Below, piece by piece: positions 56,035 through 64,000 of a stretch of 64,000 nucleotides of DNA (position 1 is its first letter; each line of letters begins with the position of its first letter). Position numbers and translations under genes: made by a program. The stretch is from Roseococcus thiosulfatophilus (GTDB lineage Bacteria > Pseudomonadota > Alphaproteobacteria > Acetobacterales > Acetobacteraceae), in assembly GCF_017311575.1 (NCBI RefSeq), contig NZ_JAFFQY010000022.1:124001-188000 (forward strand), given 5' to 3'. The notes beneath the pieces were generated by a model. That model made no database searches, had not been told where the DNA came from, and saw only the letters and a list, made by a program, of their open reading frames with translations.

Positions 56035-58293
56035 ATGAACGCCATCAGCCTCTTCGGCCAGTCCATCCGTCGCGTCGAGGATGCGCGCTTCCTCCGGGGC
56101 GAGGGGCGCTATGTGGACGACCTGGCGCAGCCGGGCGCGCTGCATGCCGTCTTCCTGCGCAGCCCGCACGCCCATGCGCGGCTCTTGGCGCTGGACGTGG
56201 CGGCGGCACGCGCAGCCCCCGGCGTGCACCTGGTGCTGACGGGCGCCATGCTGGCGGAGGCCGGAATCGGCGGCCTGCCCTGTTCCTCGGTGCTGGCGGC
56301 CGAGACACCTTTGGTGAAGCCGGACCATCCGCCCTTGGCCTTGGACCGCGTGCGCCATGTGGGCGAGGCGGTGGCCTGTGTGGTGGCCGAGACGGCGCAT
56401 CAGGCCGAGGACGCGGCGGAACTCATCCTCGCGGAATACGACATGCTGCCCGCCGTCACGGAGCATGACGCGGCGCTGGCGCCGGCCGCGCCGCAACTGC
56501 ACGAGGAGGCGCCGCGCAACCTCGCCTTCCTCTGGCACAAGGGCGACCGCGCGGCGGTAAAGGCCGCCTTCGCCGCCGCCGCCCATGTGGTCGAGGCGGA
56601 CATCCCCAACCCCCGCGTCACCTGCGCGCCCATCGAGCCGCGCGCCGCGGTGGCGGTGCCGGAAGCGTCGCGCCTCAGCCTGATCGTCAACGGGCAGAAC
56701 GTGCATTCCATGCGGAACCAGCTCTGCGCCGCGATGAAGCTGCCGCCCGAGGCGCTGCACCTGGTCGTGCCCGATGTGGGCGGCGGATTCGGCGTGAAGA
56801 ACGTGGCCTTCCCCGAGCATGTCTGCCTGCTGCACGCCGCCCGCGAACTGGGTGCGCCGGTGCGCTGGACGGCGCGCATCGGCGAGGACTACGCGGCCTC
56901 GGCCCATGGGCGCGGGCTGCACGGGCGCGGGCGGCTGGCGCTGGATGCGGAGGGGCGGTTCCTGGCGCTGGATTTCGACGGCGTGGCGGAGATGGGGGCC
57001 TATCTCTCGGCGAATGGCCCGCATTGCCCGACCAACGCGGCCGCCACCGCCATGGGCGGCGTCTATGCCATTCCGGCGATCCACATGACGGTGCGCGGCG
57101 CCTTCACCAACACCGCGCCCATGGAGGCCTATCGCGGCGCGGGCAAGCCCGAGGCCAACTACATCATCGAGACGTTGATCGAACACGCCGCCCGCGCCAC
57201 GGGCCAGGACGCGGCGGCCCTGCGCGCACGCAACATGATCGGCGAGTTTCCCTATCGCTCCGCGCTGGGCATGGAACTGCGCGACGGCAACTTCGCCCCG
57301 CGCCTCAAGGAATGCGCCGAGCTGGCGGACCGCGCGGGCTTCCCGGCCCGGCGCGCGGCCAGTGAAGCAAAGGGCAAGCGGCGCGGCTTCGGGCTCACGG
57401 CCTTCCTGGAGACCGCGCGCGGCGCCTTCGGGGAATGGGCGAAGCTCAGCGTCTCGCCCGAGGGGGATGTGACGCTCGCCATCGGCACGCAGTCCAACGG
57501 GCAGGGGCACGAGACCAGCTTCCCGCAATATGTGGCCCATCAGCTCGACCTGCCCATGGAGCGCATCCGCTACGTCCAGGCCGACACGGACCTCGTCGCC
57601 TTCGGCAACGGGCATGGCGGCGCGCGCAGCCTGCACATGGGCGGCGAGGCGATGCGCCAGGCGGCGCACAACCTGCTGGCCGAGGCCCGCGGCCGCGCCG
57701 CCCGGCTGCTGCAGACCGCGCCCGACACGCTGCACTATGCCGGCGGCCGCTTCGCGCTGGCCGATGGGCAGAGTGTGACACTCGCCGAACTCGCCGCCGA
57801 GGAACCGCCGCTGGAGGGCGAGGCGCGCCACGCGCTGGACCTCTGCACCTTCCCCAACGGCGCCCATGCCGCCGAGGTGGAGGTGGACCCGGAGACGGGC
57901 GAATGCACCCTCTGCGCCTACACCGCCGTGGATGATTACGGCCGCCTGCTGAACCCCATGCTCGCGCTGGGCCAGGTGCAGGGCGGCGTGGTGCAGGGCA
58001 TCGGCCAGGCGCTGCTGGAGGCGATCCGCTATGACCCCGAAAGCGGCCAGCTGCTGACGGCGGGGCTGATGGATTACTGCCTGCCCCGCGCCTCCGACCT
58101 TCCCTCGCTGGACATCGCGCTGCGCGAGGATGCGCCGACGGAAGCCAATGGGCTGGGCGTGAAGGGCACGGGCCAGGCGGGCTGCATCGCCGCGCCCCAG
58201 GCCGTGATGGCCGCCATCCGTGACGCGGTGGGCGCCGAGATCACCATGCCGGCCACGCCGGAGAAGCTCTGGGCCGCGCTGCACGGGCGATGA
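56035..58293 (+). CDS. xanthine dehydrogenase-family molybdopterin subunit with E to Q active-site change
   Basis: A 752-residue molybdenum hydroxylase large subunit. FGQSIRRVEDARFLRGEGRY, VGGGFGVKN (248-256) and active-site loop AYRGAGKPE (365-373) place it with form II CoxL-like proteins. The catalytic base, Glu in GxGE of the family, is Gln714 (CAG at 58174) in VKGTGQAGCIAAP. No Fe-S or flavin subunit is adjacent. It overlaps the ABC ATPase gene by ATGA, which starts a nucleoside-type importer, so a purine-like or other N-heterocycle substrate is a reasonable guess. Gln may be normal in its subfamily, or may mean altered or lost hydroxylation. Confidence 0.88.
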   Translation: MNAISLFGQSIRRVEDARFLRGEGRYVDDLAQPGALHAVFLRSPHAHARLLALDVAAARAAPGVHLVLTGAMLAEAGIGGLPCSSVLAAETPLVKPDHPPLALDRVRHVGEAVACVVAETAHQAEDAAELILAEYDMLPAVTEHDAALAPAAPQLHEEAPRNLAFLWHKGDRAAVKAAFAAAAHVVEADIPNPRVTCAPIEPRAAVAVPEASRLSLIVNGQNVHSMRNQLCAAMKLPPEALHLVVPDVGGGFGVKNVAFPEHVCLLHAARELGAPVRWTARIGEDYAASAHGRGLHGRGRLALDAEGRFLALDFDGVAEMGAYLSANGPHCPTNAAATAMGGVYAIPAIHMTVRGAFTNTAPMEAYRGAGKPEANYIIETLIEHAARATGQDAAALRARNMIGEFPYRSALGMELRDGNFAPRLKECAELADRAGFPARRAASEAKGKRRGFGLTAFLETARGAFGEWAKLSVSPEGDVTLAIGTQSNGQGHETSFPQYVAHQLDLPMERIRYVQADTDLVAFGNGHGGARSLHMGGEAMRQAAHNLLAEARGRAARLLQTAPDTLHYAGGRFALADGQSVTLAELAAEEPPLEGEARHALDLCTFPNGAHAAEVEVDPETGECTLCAYTAVDDYGRLLNPMLALGQVQGGVVQGIGQALLEAIRYDPESGQLLTAGLMDYCLPRASDLPSLDIALREDAPTEANGLGVKGTGQAGCIAAPQAVMAAIRDAVGAEITMPATPEKLWAALHGR

Positions 58294-59792
58294 GCACGCC
58301 GCTGCTCGACGCCACCGGCTTGGTGAAGCGCTTCGGCGCGCTTGTGGCCAATGACCATGTGGATTTGCGCGTCATGCCCGGCGAGGCCCATGCGCTGCTG
58401 GGCGAGAATGGCGCCGGCAAGTCCACGCTGGTGAAGATGCTCTACGGCCTGTTGCAGCCCGATGCAGGGCACATCGCCTGGGAAGGCCGCCCGGTCCATC
58501 TGCCCGAGCCGCGCGCCGCGCGGCGCTTGGGCATCGGCATGGTGTTCCAGCACTTCTCCCTCTTCGACAACCTGACCGTGGCCGAGAATGTGGCGCTCGC
58601 GCTGGACGCCGCCGAGCCCGTGCCGCGCATCGCGGCCCGCCTCGCCGAGGTGTCGCGCGCCTATGGCCTTCCGCTGGAACCAGGGCGCGAGGTGTGGCGG
58701 CTTTCGGTGGGGGAGCGGCAGCGCATCGAGATCGTGCGCTGCCTCATGCAGGACCCGCGCCTGCTGATTCTCGACGAACCCACCTCCGTACTGACGCCAC
58801 AGGAAAGCGAAGGGCTCTTCGTCACGCTGGACCGCATCCGCGCGGAGGGCCGCGCCGTGCTCTACATCTCGCACAAGCTGGAGGAGGTGCGGCGCCTCTG
58901 CGAGACCGCCACCATCCTGCGCCATGGCCGCGTGGTGGCGCGCACCGACCCGCGTGCGGAAACCGCGGGCAGCCTCGCGCGGATGATGGTGGGCAGCGAG
59001 GTGGCGGCGCTGCGCCACGCCGCCGCACCACCCGAGGGGCCCGTGCGGCTGTCGGTGCGCGGACTGTCCGTGGCGGCGGAGGACCCGCATGGGGTGGGGC
59101 TGAAGGACATCTCGCTCGACCTGCGCCGGGGCGAGGTGCTGGGCATCGCGGGCGTGGCGGGCAATGGGCAGGAGGCGCTGTTCGCCGCGCTGTCCGGCGA
59201 GGTGCTGGCGCCGCGCGCCGAACAGATCCTCCTGGATGGCGACGCGGTGGGCCGCGCCGACATCAATGCCCGCCGCCGCAAGGGCGCGGCCTTCGTGCCG
59301 GAGGAACGGCTGGGCCATGCCGCCGCGCCGCGCCTGGCGCTGTCGGACAACGCGCTGGTCTCCGGCCATGCGGCCAGCGGCATGGTGCGACACGGAATGC
59401 TGGATCGCGGGCGGATGCTGGGCTGGGTGGATGCGGTGACGCAGGCCTTCGACGTGCGGAAAGGCCCGCGTGACCCGGAGGCGCGGGCGCTCTCGGGCGG
59501 CAACTTGCAAAAGTTCGTGGTGGGGCGGGAGGTGCTGCGCAAGCCCGGCCTGCTGGTGGTGTCGCAACCGACCTGGGGCGTGGATGCGGGGGCGGCGGGG
59601 CTAATCCGCCTGGCGCTGCTGGACCTGGCGCGGGAAGGTTCGGCCGTGCTGGTCATCAGCCAGGACCTGGACGAATTGCTGGAGATGGCGGACCGCATCG
59701 CCGTGCTGTTCCATGGCCGCCTCTCGCCCGCCGAACCCGTGGCGGGGCTGACGCGCGAGGCCATCGGCCTGCGGATGGGGGGCGCGGCATGA
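58290..59792 (+). CDS. nucleoside-type ABC transporter ATP-binding protein
   Basis: A 500-residue protein with two fused ABC domains, the NupO/YufO and sugar-transporter form. The first has Walker A GENGAGKST, the signature LSVGERQRIEIVR and Walker B LLILDEPTSVLTP. The second is degenerate, with GVAGNGQEAL at the P-loop, LSGGNLQKFVVGRE and VVSQPTWGVD, which is usual in this group. It energises the import of nucleosides or related compounds with the following two permeases and the BMP binding protein. ATGA overlaps on both sides. Confidence 0.94.
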   Translation: MSTPLLDATGLVKRFGALVANDHVDLRVMPGEAHALLGENGAGKSTLVKMLYGLLQPDAGHIAWEGRPVHLPEPRAARRLGIGMVFQHFSLFDNLTVAENVALALDAAEPVPRIAARLAEVSRAYGLPLEPGREVWRLSVGERQRIEIVRCLMQDPRLLILDEPTSVLTPQESEGLFVTLDRIRAEGRAVLYISHKLEEVRRLCETATILRHGRVVARTDPRAETAGSLARMMVGSEVAALRHAAAPPEGPVRLSVRGLSVAAEDPHGVGLKDISLDLRRGEVLGIAGVAGNGQEALFAALSGEVLAPRAEQILLDGDAVGRADINARRRKGAAFVPEERLGHAAAPRLALSDNALVSGHAASGMVRHGMLDRGRMLGWVDAVTQAFDVRKGPRDPEARALSGGNLQKFVVGREVLRKPGLLVVSQPTWGVDAGAAGLIRLALLDLAREGSAVLVISQDLDELLEMADRIAVLFHGRLSPAEPVAGLTREAIGLRMGGAA

Positions 59793-60865
59793 GGCGCCTA
59801 GTGCTGGAACGGCGCATGGAAACACCCTGGGCGCTGACCCTGGCCTCGCCGCTGCTGGCGGTGGGGCTGACGCTGGTCTCGGCCGTGCTGGTCTTCCTGG
59901 CCATGGGGCGCGATCCGCTGGAGGCGCTGTTCGTCTATTTCGTGATGCCCGTCTCCGACCTCTGGGGGTTGCAGGAGGTGGCGGTAAAAGCCACCCCACT
60001 GGTGCTGATCGCGGTGGGGCTGGCGCTCTGCTACCGCTCGAACAACTGGAACATCGGCGCCGAGGGGCAGTTCCTCATGGGCGCCATGGCCGGCGGGTGG
60101 CTGGCGGTGGCCACGCACGGCATGGGTGCCGGCGCCTGGGTGCTGCCCGCCATGCTGGCGATGGGCGCGCTGGGCGGCGCGCTGTTCGCGCTGATCCCGG
60201 CCCTGCTCAAGACGCGCTTCGGCGCCAACGAGATCCTGACCAGCCTCATGCTGGTCTATGTCGCCGAACTTCTGCTCGATTGGCTGGTGCGCGGCCCCTG
60301 GCGCGACCCGCAGGGCTTCAACATGCCCCAGACCGTGGTCTTCGCGCCCGAAGCCACCATCCCCCTGCTGATGGAGGGCGGAAGGCTGAACCTCGGTACG
60401 CCCATCATGCTGCTGGTGGTGGTGCTGGTGGCGCTGATGGTGGCGCGCACGCTGAAGGGCTTCGAGATCACGCTGGTGGGCGAGGCGCCGCGCGCCGCGC
60501 GCTTCGCAGGCTTCGACGCGAAGCGCCTGACCTGGACGGTCTTCGCCATCGCGGGGGGCTTGGCCGGGCTGGCCGGCGTGCTGGAGGCCGCGGGGACGGT
60601 GCGGATGCTGCAACCGGGGCTTTCGCCCGGCTATGGCTTCACCGCCATCATCGTGGCCTTCCTCGGAAGGCTGAATCCCGTGGGCTGCCTTGTCGCGGGC
60701 GTGTTCCTCGCCATCACCTTCATCGGCGGCGAGAACGCACAGATCATGATGCAGATGCCGCTGGACGTGACGCGCGTCTTCCAGGGGCTGCTGCTGTTCT
60801 ACGTGCTGGGCTGCGACACGTTGCTTCTGTATCGCGTGCGCTGGGTGCGAAGGGCGGAGGCATGA
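59789..60865 (+). CDS. nucleoside-type ABC transporter permease 1
   Basis: A 358-residue inner-membrane permease of the BPD_transp_2 family with about ten helices. NIGAEGQFLMGAMAGGW, GANEILTSLMLVYVAELL, GEAPRAARFAGFDAKR and FLGRLNPVGCLVAGVFLA are NupP/YufP-type hallmarks. It overlaps the ATPase gene by ATGA and its own stop overlaps the start of a 24-codon ORF in the same way. Confidence 0.93.
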   Translation: MRRLVLERRMETPWALTLASPLLAVGLTLVSAVLVFLAMGRDPLEALFVYFVMPVSDLWGLQEVAVKATPLVLIAVGLALCYRSNNWNIGAEGQFLMGAMAGGWLAVATHGMGAGAWVLPAMLAMGALGGALFALIPALLKTRFGANEILTSLMLVYVAELLLDWLVRGPWRDPQGFNMPQTVVFAPEATIPLLMEGGRLNLGTPIMLLVVVLVALMVARTLKGFEITLVGEAPRAARFAGFDAKRLTWTVFAIAGGLAGLAGVLEAAGTVRMLQPGLSPGYGFTAIIVAFLGRLNPVGCLVAGVFLAITFIGGENAQIMMQMPLDVTRVFQGLLLFYVLGCDTLLLYRVRWVRRAEA

Positions 60866-60936
60866 CCGGGCAGGAGTGGAATCGCGCCACGAGTATCCGG
60901 CCGCGAAGCGGCCGGCGTTTGAGGGCGCAAGAATGA
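60862..60936 (+). CDS. 24-codon ORF on a hairpin between the permease genes
   Basis: A short frame starts with ATGA overlapping the stop of permease 1 and ends with ATGA overlapping the start of permease 2. It would encode 24 residues, beginning MTGQEWNRATSIR and rich in Arg. It is built on a perfect hairpin, CCGGCCGC (60897-60904), GAA, GCGGCCGG (60908-60915). The peptide may have no role of its own, with the frame keeping translational coupling across an inserted element. Whether it is translated is unknown. Confidence 0.4.
   Translation: MTGQEWNRATSIRPRSGRRLRAQE
60897..60915. repeat. perfect GC hairpin inside the transporter operon
   Basis: CCGGCCGC and GCGGCCGG, eight bases each, enclose GAA. 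The flanks GAGTAT and GCGTTTGAGGGCGC resemble intergenic repeat material rather than transporter coding sequence. The hairpin could act as an RNA processing, stability or partial termination signal, adjusting permease 2 levels. Confidence 0.55.
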
Positions 60937-61850
60937 CCCTTTTCGAAGCCATCCTCCTGACGGTCATCACCGCCTCCACGCCGCTGCTGATCGCCGCTAT
61001 CGGCGAACTGGTCGTGGAACGCTCGGGCGTGCTGAACCTGGGCGTCGAGGGCATGATGATCATGGGCGCCGCGGTCGGCATCGCGGCCGCCATCACCACG
61101 GGGTCCAGCGCCTTCGGCGTGCTGGCGGCCGTGTTGGCGGGCATGGCCATGGCGGCGCTGTTCGCACTGCTGACGCTCGGGCTCGCCACCAACCAGGTGG
61201 CGGCGGGGCTGGCGCTGGCCATCTTCGGGCTGGGGCTTTCGGGCGTGGTGGGCGCGCCCTTCGTGGGCGTGCAGCGCGAGGGGATCGGGCAGGTGGCGAT
61301 CCCCTATCTGTCGGACATTCCCTTCCTCGGCCCCGTGCTCTTCGCGCAGGACCCCTTCGTCTATGCCGCCTTCGCGCTGGTGGCCGGCGTCTCCTGGTTC
61401 CTGTTCCGCACCCGCGCGGGGCTGGTGCTGCGCGCCTGCGGCGAGAACCATGCCTCGGCCCATGCGCTGGGCCATCATGTGCTGCGGGTGCGCTTCCTGG
61501 CCGTGCTGTTCGGCGGGGCCTGCGCGGGGCTGGCGGGGGCCTATCTATCCCTGGTCTACACCCCCTTCTGGACCTCGGGCATGACGGCGGGCCGGGGGTG
61601 GATCGCGCTGGCCATCGTCGTCTTCGCCTCCTGGCTGCCGTGGCGGGCGGCGGTGGGGGCCTATCTGTTCGGGGGCGCCACCATCCTGCAACTCCATGCG
61701 CAATCGGCCGGGGTGCCGCTGCCCACGCAACTGCTGGCGGCCATGCCCTACCTCATCACCATCCTGGTGCTGGTGCTGATCATGCGGCTGCGGCGCGGCG
61801 GCGTGGCCGGGCCGCAATCCCTCGGCCAGCCCTTCGTGCCCGATCGCTGA
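60933..61850 (+). CDS. nucleoside-type ABC transporter permease 2
   Basis: A 305-residue permease of the BPD_transp_2 family with about eight helices: [67 protein letters not shown] and [25 protein letters not shown] are NupQ/YufQ-type hallmarks. It is the second half of the heterodimeric channel. GAGGGCG stands before the ATG at 60933. The binding protein gene follows after 60 bases. Confidence 0.93.
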   Translation: MTLFEAILLTVITASTPLLIAAIGELVVERSGVLNLGVEGMMIMGAAVGIAAAITTGSSAFGVLAAVLAGMAMAALFALLTLGLATNQVAAGLALAIFGLGLSGVVGAPFVGVQREGIGQVAIPYLSDIPFLGPVLFAQDPFVYAAFALVAGVSWFLFRTRAGLVLRACGENHASAHALGHHVLRVRFLAVLFGGACAGLAGAYLSLVYTPFWTSGMTAGRGWIALAIVVFASWLPWRAAVGAYLFGGATILQLHAQSAGVPLPTQLLAAMPYLITILVLVLIMRLRRGGVAGPQSLGQPFVPDR

Positions 61851-61910
61851 TCCTGGATGACAGACGCTTCACGAATGTGTAGTGGCGCCCGCGAAGGAGA
61901 CCCCCGCCCC

Positions 61911-62984
61911 ATGACCCTGTCCCGCCGCAACATCCTGCTCGGCGGTGGCGCGCTCGGCGCCGCCGCTGCCTCCCCCGCCCAGGCCCAGGCGCCGCTCAAT
62001 GTCGGCTTCATCCTGATCGGCCCCGTGGGCGATTTCGGCTGGTCCACCATGCATGACCAGGGCCGCCGCCGGATGCTGGAGGTGCTGGGCGACCGGGTGC
62101 GCGCCACCCAGGTGGAGGCCGTGGCCCCGCCCGATTTCGACCGCGTGGCGACGCAGTTGGTCCGCACGGGCTCGCGCCTCATCTTCACCACCAGCTTTTC
62201 CTATTTCCAGGCGACGCAGCGCGTGGCGGGCCAGAACCCCAACGTGTTCTGGGAGAGTGCGACCGGCACCGCCACCGCCCGCAACCTCGCCATCTACAAC
62301 GCCCGCTTCTATGAGGGCCGCTACGTCCAGGGCGTGATCGCCGCGCGCAAGTCGCGCAGCAAGACCATCGGCTATGTCGCCTCCTTCCCGGTGCCGGAGG
62401 TGATCCACGCCATCAACACCGTCATGCGCGGCGCCTGGTCCGTGGACCCGCAGATGCGCATCCGCGTGGTCTGGGCCGGCGCCTGGTTCAACCCGGGCCG
62501 CGAGGCCGATGCCGCCCGCGCGCTGATCGACCAGGGCTGCGACGTGATCTGCCAGCACACGGACAGCCCCGCGCCGCTCCAGCTGGCCGAGCAGCGCGGC
62601 AACGTCTTCGGCTTCGGCCAGGCGTCCGACATGACGCGCTTCGCCCCCCGCGCGCACCTCACCAGCAGCGTGAACAATTGGGGCGACTACTATGTGGCGC
62701 GCGCCCGCGCGGTGCTGGACGGCAGCTGGCAGCCGACCGACACCTGGGGCGGCCTCGATTCCGGCATGTTCCGCCTGGCGCCCTTCACCAACATGACGCC
62801 CGAGGAAGCGAGCGAGGCCGAGCGCATCCGCGACGCGCTCGCCGCCGGCACGCTGCACCCCTTCGAGGGGCCGATCACGCGGCAGGACGGCACGCCGGTC
62901 ATCCCCGCCGGGCAGCGCCTGACCGATGACCAGATCCGCGCGCAAAACTACTTCTACCAGGGCATCGAGGTGCAGATGCCCTGA
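61911..62984 (+). CDS. BMP-family (Med/BmpA) ABC substrate-binding protein
   Basis: A 357-residue periplasmic binding protein of the basic membrane lipoprotein family. The N-terminus SRRNILLGGGALG and a cleavage site near AQAQAP suggest a Tat signal rather than a lipobox. FILIGPVGDFGWSTMHDQGRR, VATQLVRTGSRLIFTTSF, YEGRYVQGVIAARKS and DVICQHTDSP are typical. Family members bind purine and other nucleosides. GAAGGAGA lies before the ATG at 61911. It completes the importer encoded by the three preceding transport genes. Confidence 0.93.
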   Translation: MTLSRRNILLGGGALGAAAASPAQAQAPLNVGFILIGPVGDFGWSTMHDQGRRRMLEVLGDRVRATQVEAVAPPDFDRVATQLVRTGSRLIFTTSFSYFQATQRVAGQNPNVFWESATGTATARNLAIYNARFYEGRYVQGVIAARKSRSKTIGYVASFPVPEVIHAINTVMRGAWSVDPQMRIRVVWAGAWFNPGREADAARALIDQGCDVICQHTDSPAPLQLAEQRGNVFGFGQASDMTRFAPRAHLTSSVNNWGDYYVARARAVLDGSWQPTDTWGGLDSGMFRLAPFTNMTPEEASEAERIRDALAAGTLHPFEGPITRQDGTPVIPAGQRLTDDQIRAQNYFYQGIEVQMP

Positions 62985-62991
62985 GCGGGGC

Positions 62992-63933
62992 CTATTCCCG
63001 CACGAAGTCCAGGTCCGCCCCCAGCCCCAGCTTGCCCAGCCCCTTCGCGATGCCGAAGCGGTGGCGCATCCAGGCGGAGGGCGGGCCGCGCCGCTTCAGC
63101 AGATAGAGCGGCGCATGCACCGCCACCTGCGCGGCGCCGATGCCCCAGGCCACGGCCCAGGCGGCCCATTTCCGCTCGCTCACGGCCGCGCGGAACAGGG
63201 CGGAGTGCCGCGCGCTGCGGGCCAGCCGCGCGCGCATGTAGTCGGGCGTCAGGCGGCCGCGCTGGTTCATCTCCTCGACCGGCGCATCGGGCGTCCAGAT
63301 GAAGTGGCGCCCCTGCTTGGCCAGGGTGAAGAAGAGCAGCGTGTCCTCGCCGCCCGCGCGGCCCAGGGTTTCGTTGAATGGGGTGTCGCCCACCAGACAG
63401 GTGGCGCGGCGCAGCAGGGAGTTGCCCGTCCCCACGCCGCGCCCGCCGGCGTGCCACCAGTCCAGCGGGTTCAGCCGCGTGTCGGCGGGCAGGCCGAGGT
63501 CGGTGCGGAAATACTCGCCCTCCGGGTCCCAATCCGGCGCCGCGCCGCCCTCGAAGATCGGGAATTTGGGGCCGAAGCTGGCATCCGCGCCGGTGCGCTC
63601 CAGGGCGGCGAGATGCGCGGCGAGGCAGCCTTGCTCCGGCGCCTCGTCATCATCCACGAAGGCGACGAACTCACCGCGTGCCGCCGCCACCCCCCGGTTG
63701 CGCGCGGCGGCGATGTTGCGATGGGGCGTGGCGACGACATGCCGGAAGGGCACCGGCGCGGCGAAGCCCTCCACCAGCGGGCGGGCCAGGGCGTCCGGGT
63801 GGTTGTCGGCCACCACCACCTCCCATCCCAAGCCATCTGGAAGGCGCTGCGCGGCCAGGGCGTGCAGGGTGCGCGCCAGCAGGTCCATGCGGTCATGGCA
63901 GGGGACGACGACGCTCAGGCGTGGCAGGGACAT
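62992..63933 (-). CDS. family 2 glycosyltransferase
   Basis: A 313-residue GT-A glycosyltransferase. SVVVPCHDRMDLLARTLHAL at the start, RNIAAARNRGVAAARGEFVAFVDDDE with the metal-binding acidic motif, and GGEDTLLFFTLAKQG as the acceptor-side acidic block are present. The C-terminal amphipathic part (WGIGAAQVAVHAPLYLLKRR) may touch the membrane. It probably adds a sugar in envelope polysaccharide assembly. The ATG at 63933 is preferred; a TTG at 63969 would add 12 residues. It converges on the BMP gene with seven bases between stops. Confidence 0.9.
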   Translation of the reverse strand: MSLPRLSVVVPCHDRMDLLARTLHALAAQRLPDGLGWEVVVADNHPDALARPLVEGFAAPVPFRHVVATPHRNIAAARNRGVAAARGEFVAFVDDDEAPEQGCLAAHLAALERTGADASFGPKFPIFEGGAAPDWDPEGEYFRTDLGLPADTRLNPLDWWHAGGRGVGTGNSLLRRATCLVGDTPFNETLGRAGGEDTLLFFTLAKQGRHFIWTPDAPVEEMNQRGRLTPDYMRARLARSARHSALFRAAVSERKWAAWAVAWGIGAAQVAVHAPLYLLKRRGPPSAWMRHRFGIAKGLGKLGLGADLDFVRE

Positions 63934-64000
63934 GGCACTCAGGATGTGGGCGCGCACCCCGCGCGGCAAGCGGCGGTGGCCGTGCGCCGCTCCGGCCTGT

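Overview
The window is a gene-dense, very GC-rich stretch of bacterial chromosome with no rRNA, tRNA, phage, insertion sequence or CRISPR array that I can see. Gene content and protein style fit an alphaproteobacterium of the Acetobacteraceae (Roseomonas-like) group: many orphan solute-binding proteins (a TctC/Bug protein, a BMP-type protein), several molybdenum hydroxylase-type subunits, acyl-CoA dehydrogenase pairs, DUF2237, DUF169, ELM1 and DUF411 proteins, and ATGA-coupled operons. This assignment is inference; no 16S gene is present.

Layout. 1-2932: a PhoR-type sensor kinase (cut by the left edge), an LpoA-like lipoprotein and divergent rsmI. 2881-8825: a methyltransferase, then gloB, glutathione transferase, cupin, methyltransferase, deacetylase-like protein and TctC-type binding protein in one tightly coupled run, then a convergent lipase-like lipoprotein. 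8914-13109: zinc-finger protein, polA and an MFS transporter. 13158-18337 (minus): DUF2237, pckA, a HugZ-like protein and a hybrid sensor kinase. 18552-20580: secG and pyrG. 20678-22216 (minus): an HPt protein and a frameshifted REC-EAL protein. 22286-30458: class III aminotransferase, a BisC-type molybdoenzyme with a PhoX-like protein and a maleate isomerase/arylmalonate decarboxylase relative, and a CoxL form II-type subunit. 30545-34285: paired acyl-CoA dehydrogenases, a crotonase without the usual glutamates, and a DehI-like protein. 34282-39367: SDR, amidohydrolase, DUF169, N-formylglutamate amidohydrolase, second crotonase, DUF411 and a small unknown. 39571-43201: tartrate/D-malate-type dehydrogenase, msrQ, ELM1, then pyrE. 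43251-47077: an oligopeptide-type ABC importer without ATPases. 47182-53705: divergent glnE and a giant AsmA-like protein. 53762-55849: a chemoreceptor. 56035-62984: an operon joining a molybdenum hydroxylase-type large subunit to a complete nucleoside-type ABC importer. 62992-63933: a glycosyltransferase.

How parts work together. The best candidate for an unusual unit is 56035-62984. A lone molybdopterin subunit whose expected catalytic Glu is Gln is translationally coupled to a BMP/NupOPQ-type importer, and a 24-codon ORF built on a perfect hairpin is wedged, ATGA to ATGA, between the two permeases. A second theme is a family of short palindromic intergenic elements, with core GATTCACGCCTTCGG followed by TGATTCCACC, found at about ten places, including two tandem arrays with periods of 58 and 55 bases. 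A third is two-component signalling without obvious partners: a hybrid kinase, an HPt protein and a REC-EAL protein broken by one base in a C run.

Limits: all functions are from reading translated sequence by eye; no alignment or database search was run. Start codons are judged from ribosome-binding sites and family lengths, and several are marked ambiguous.
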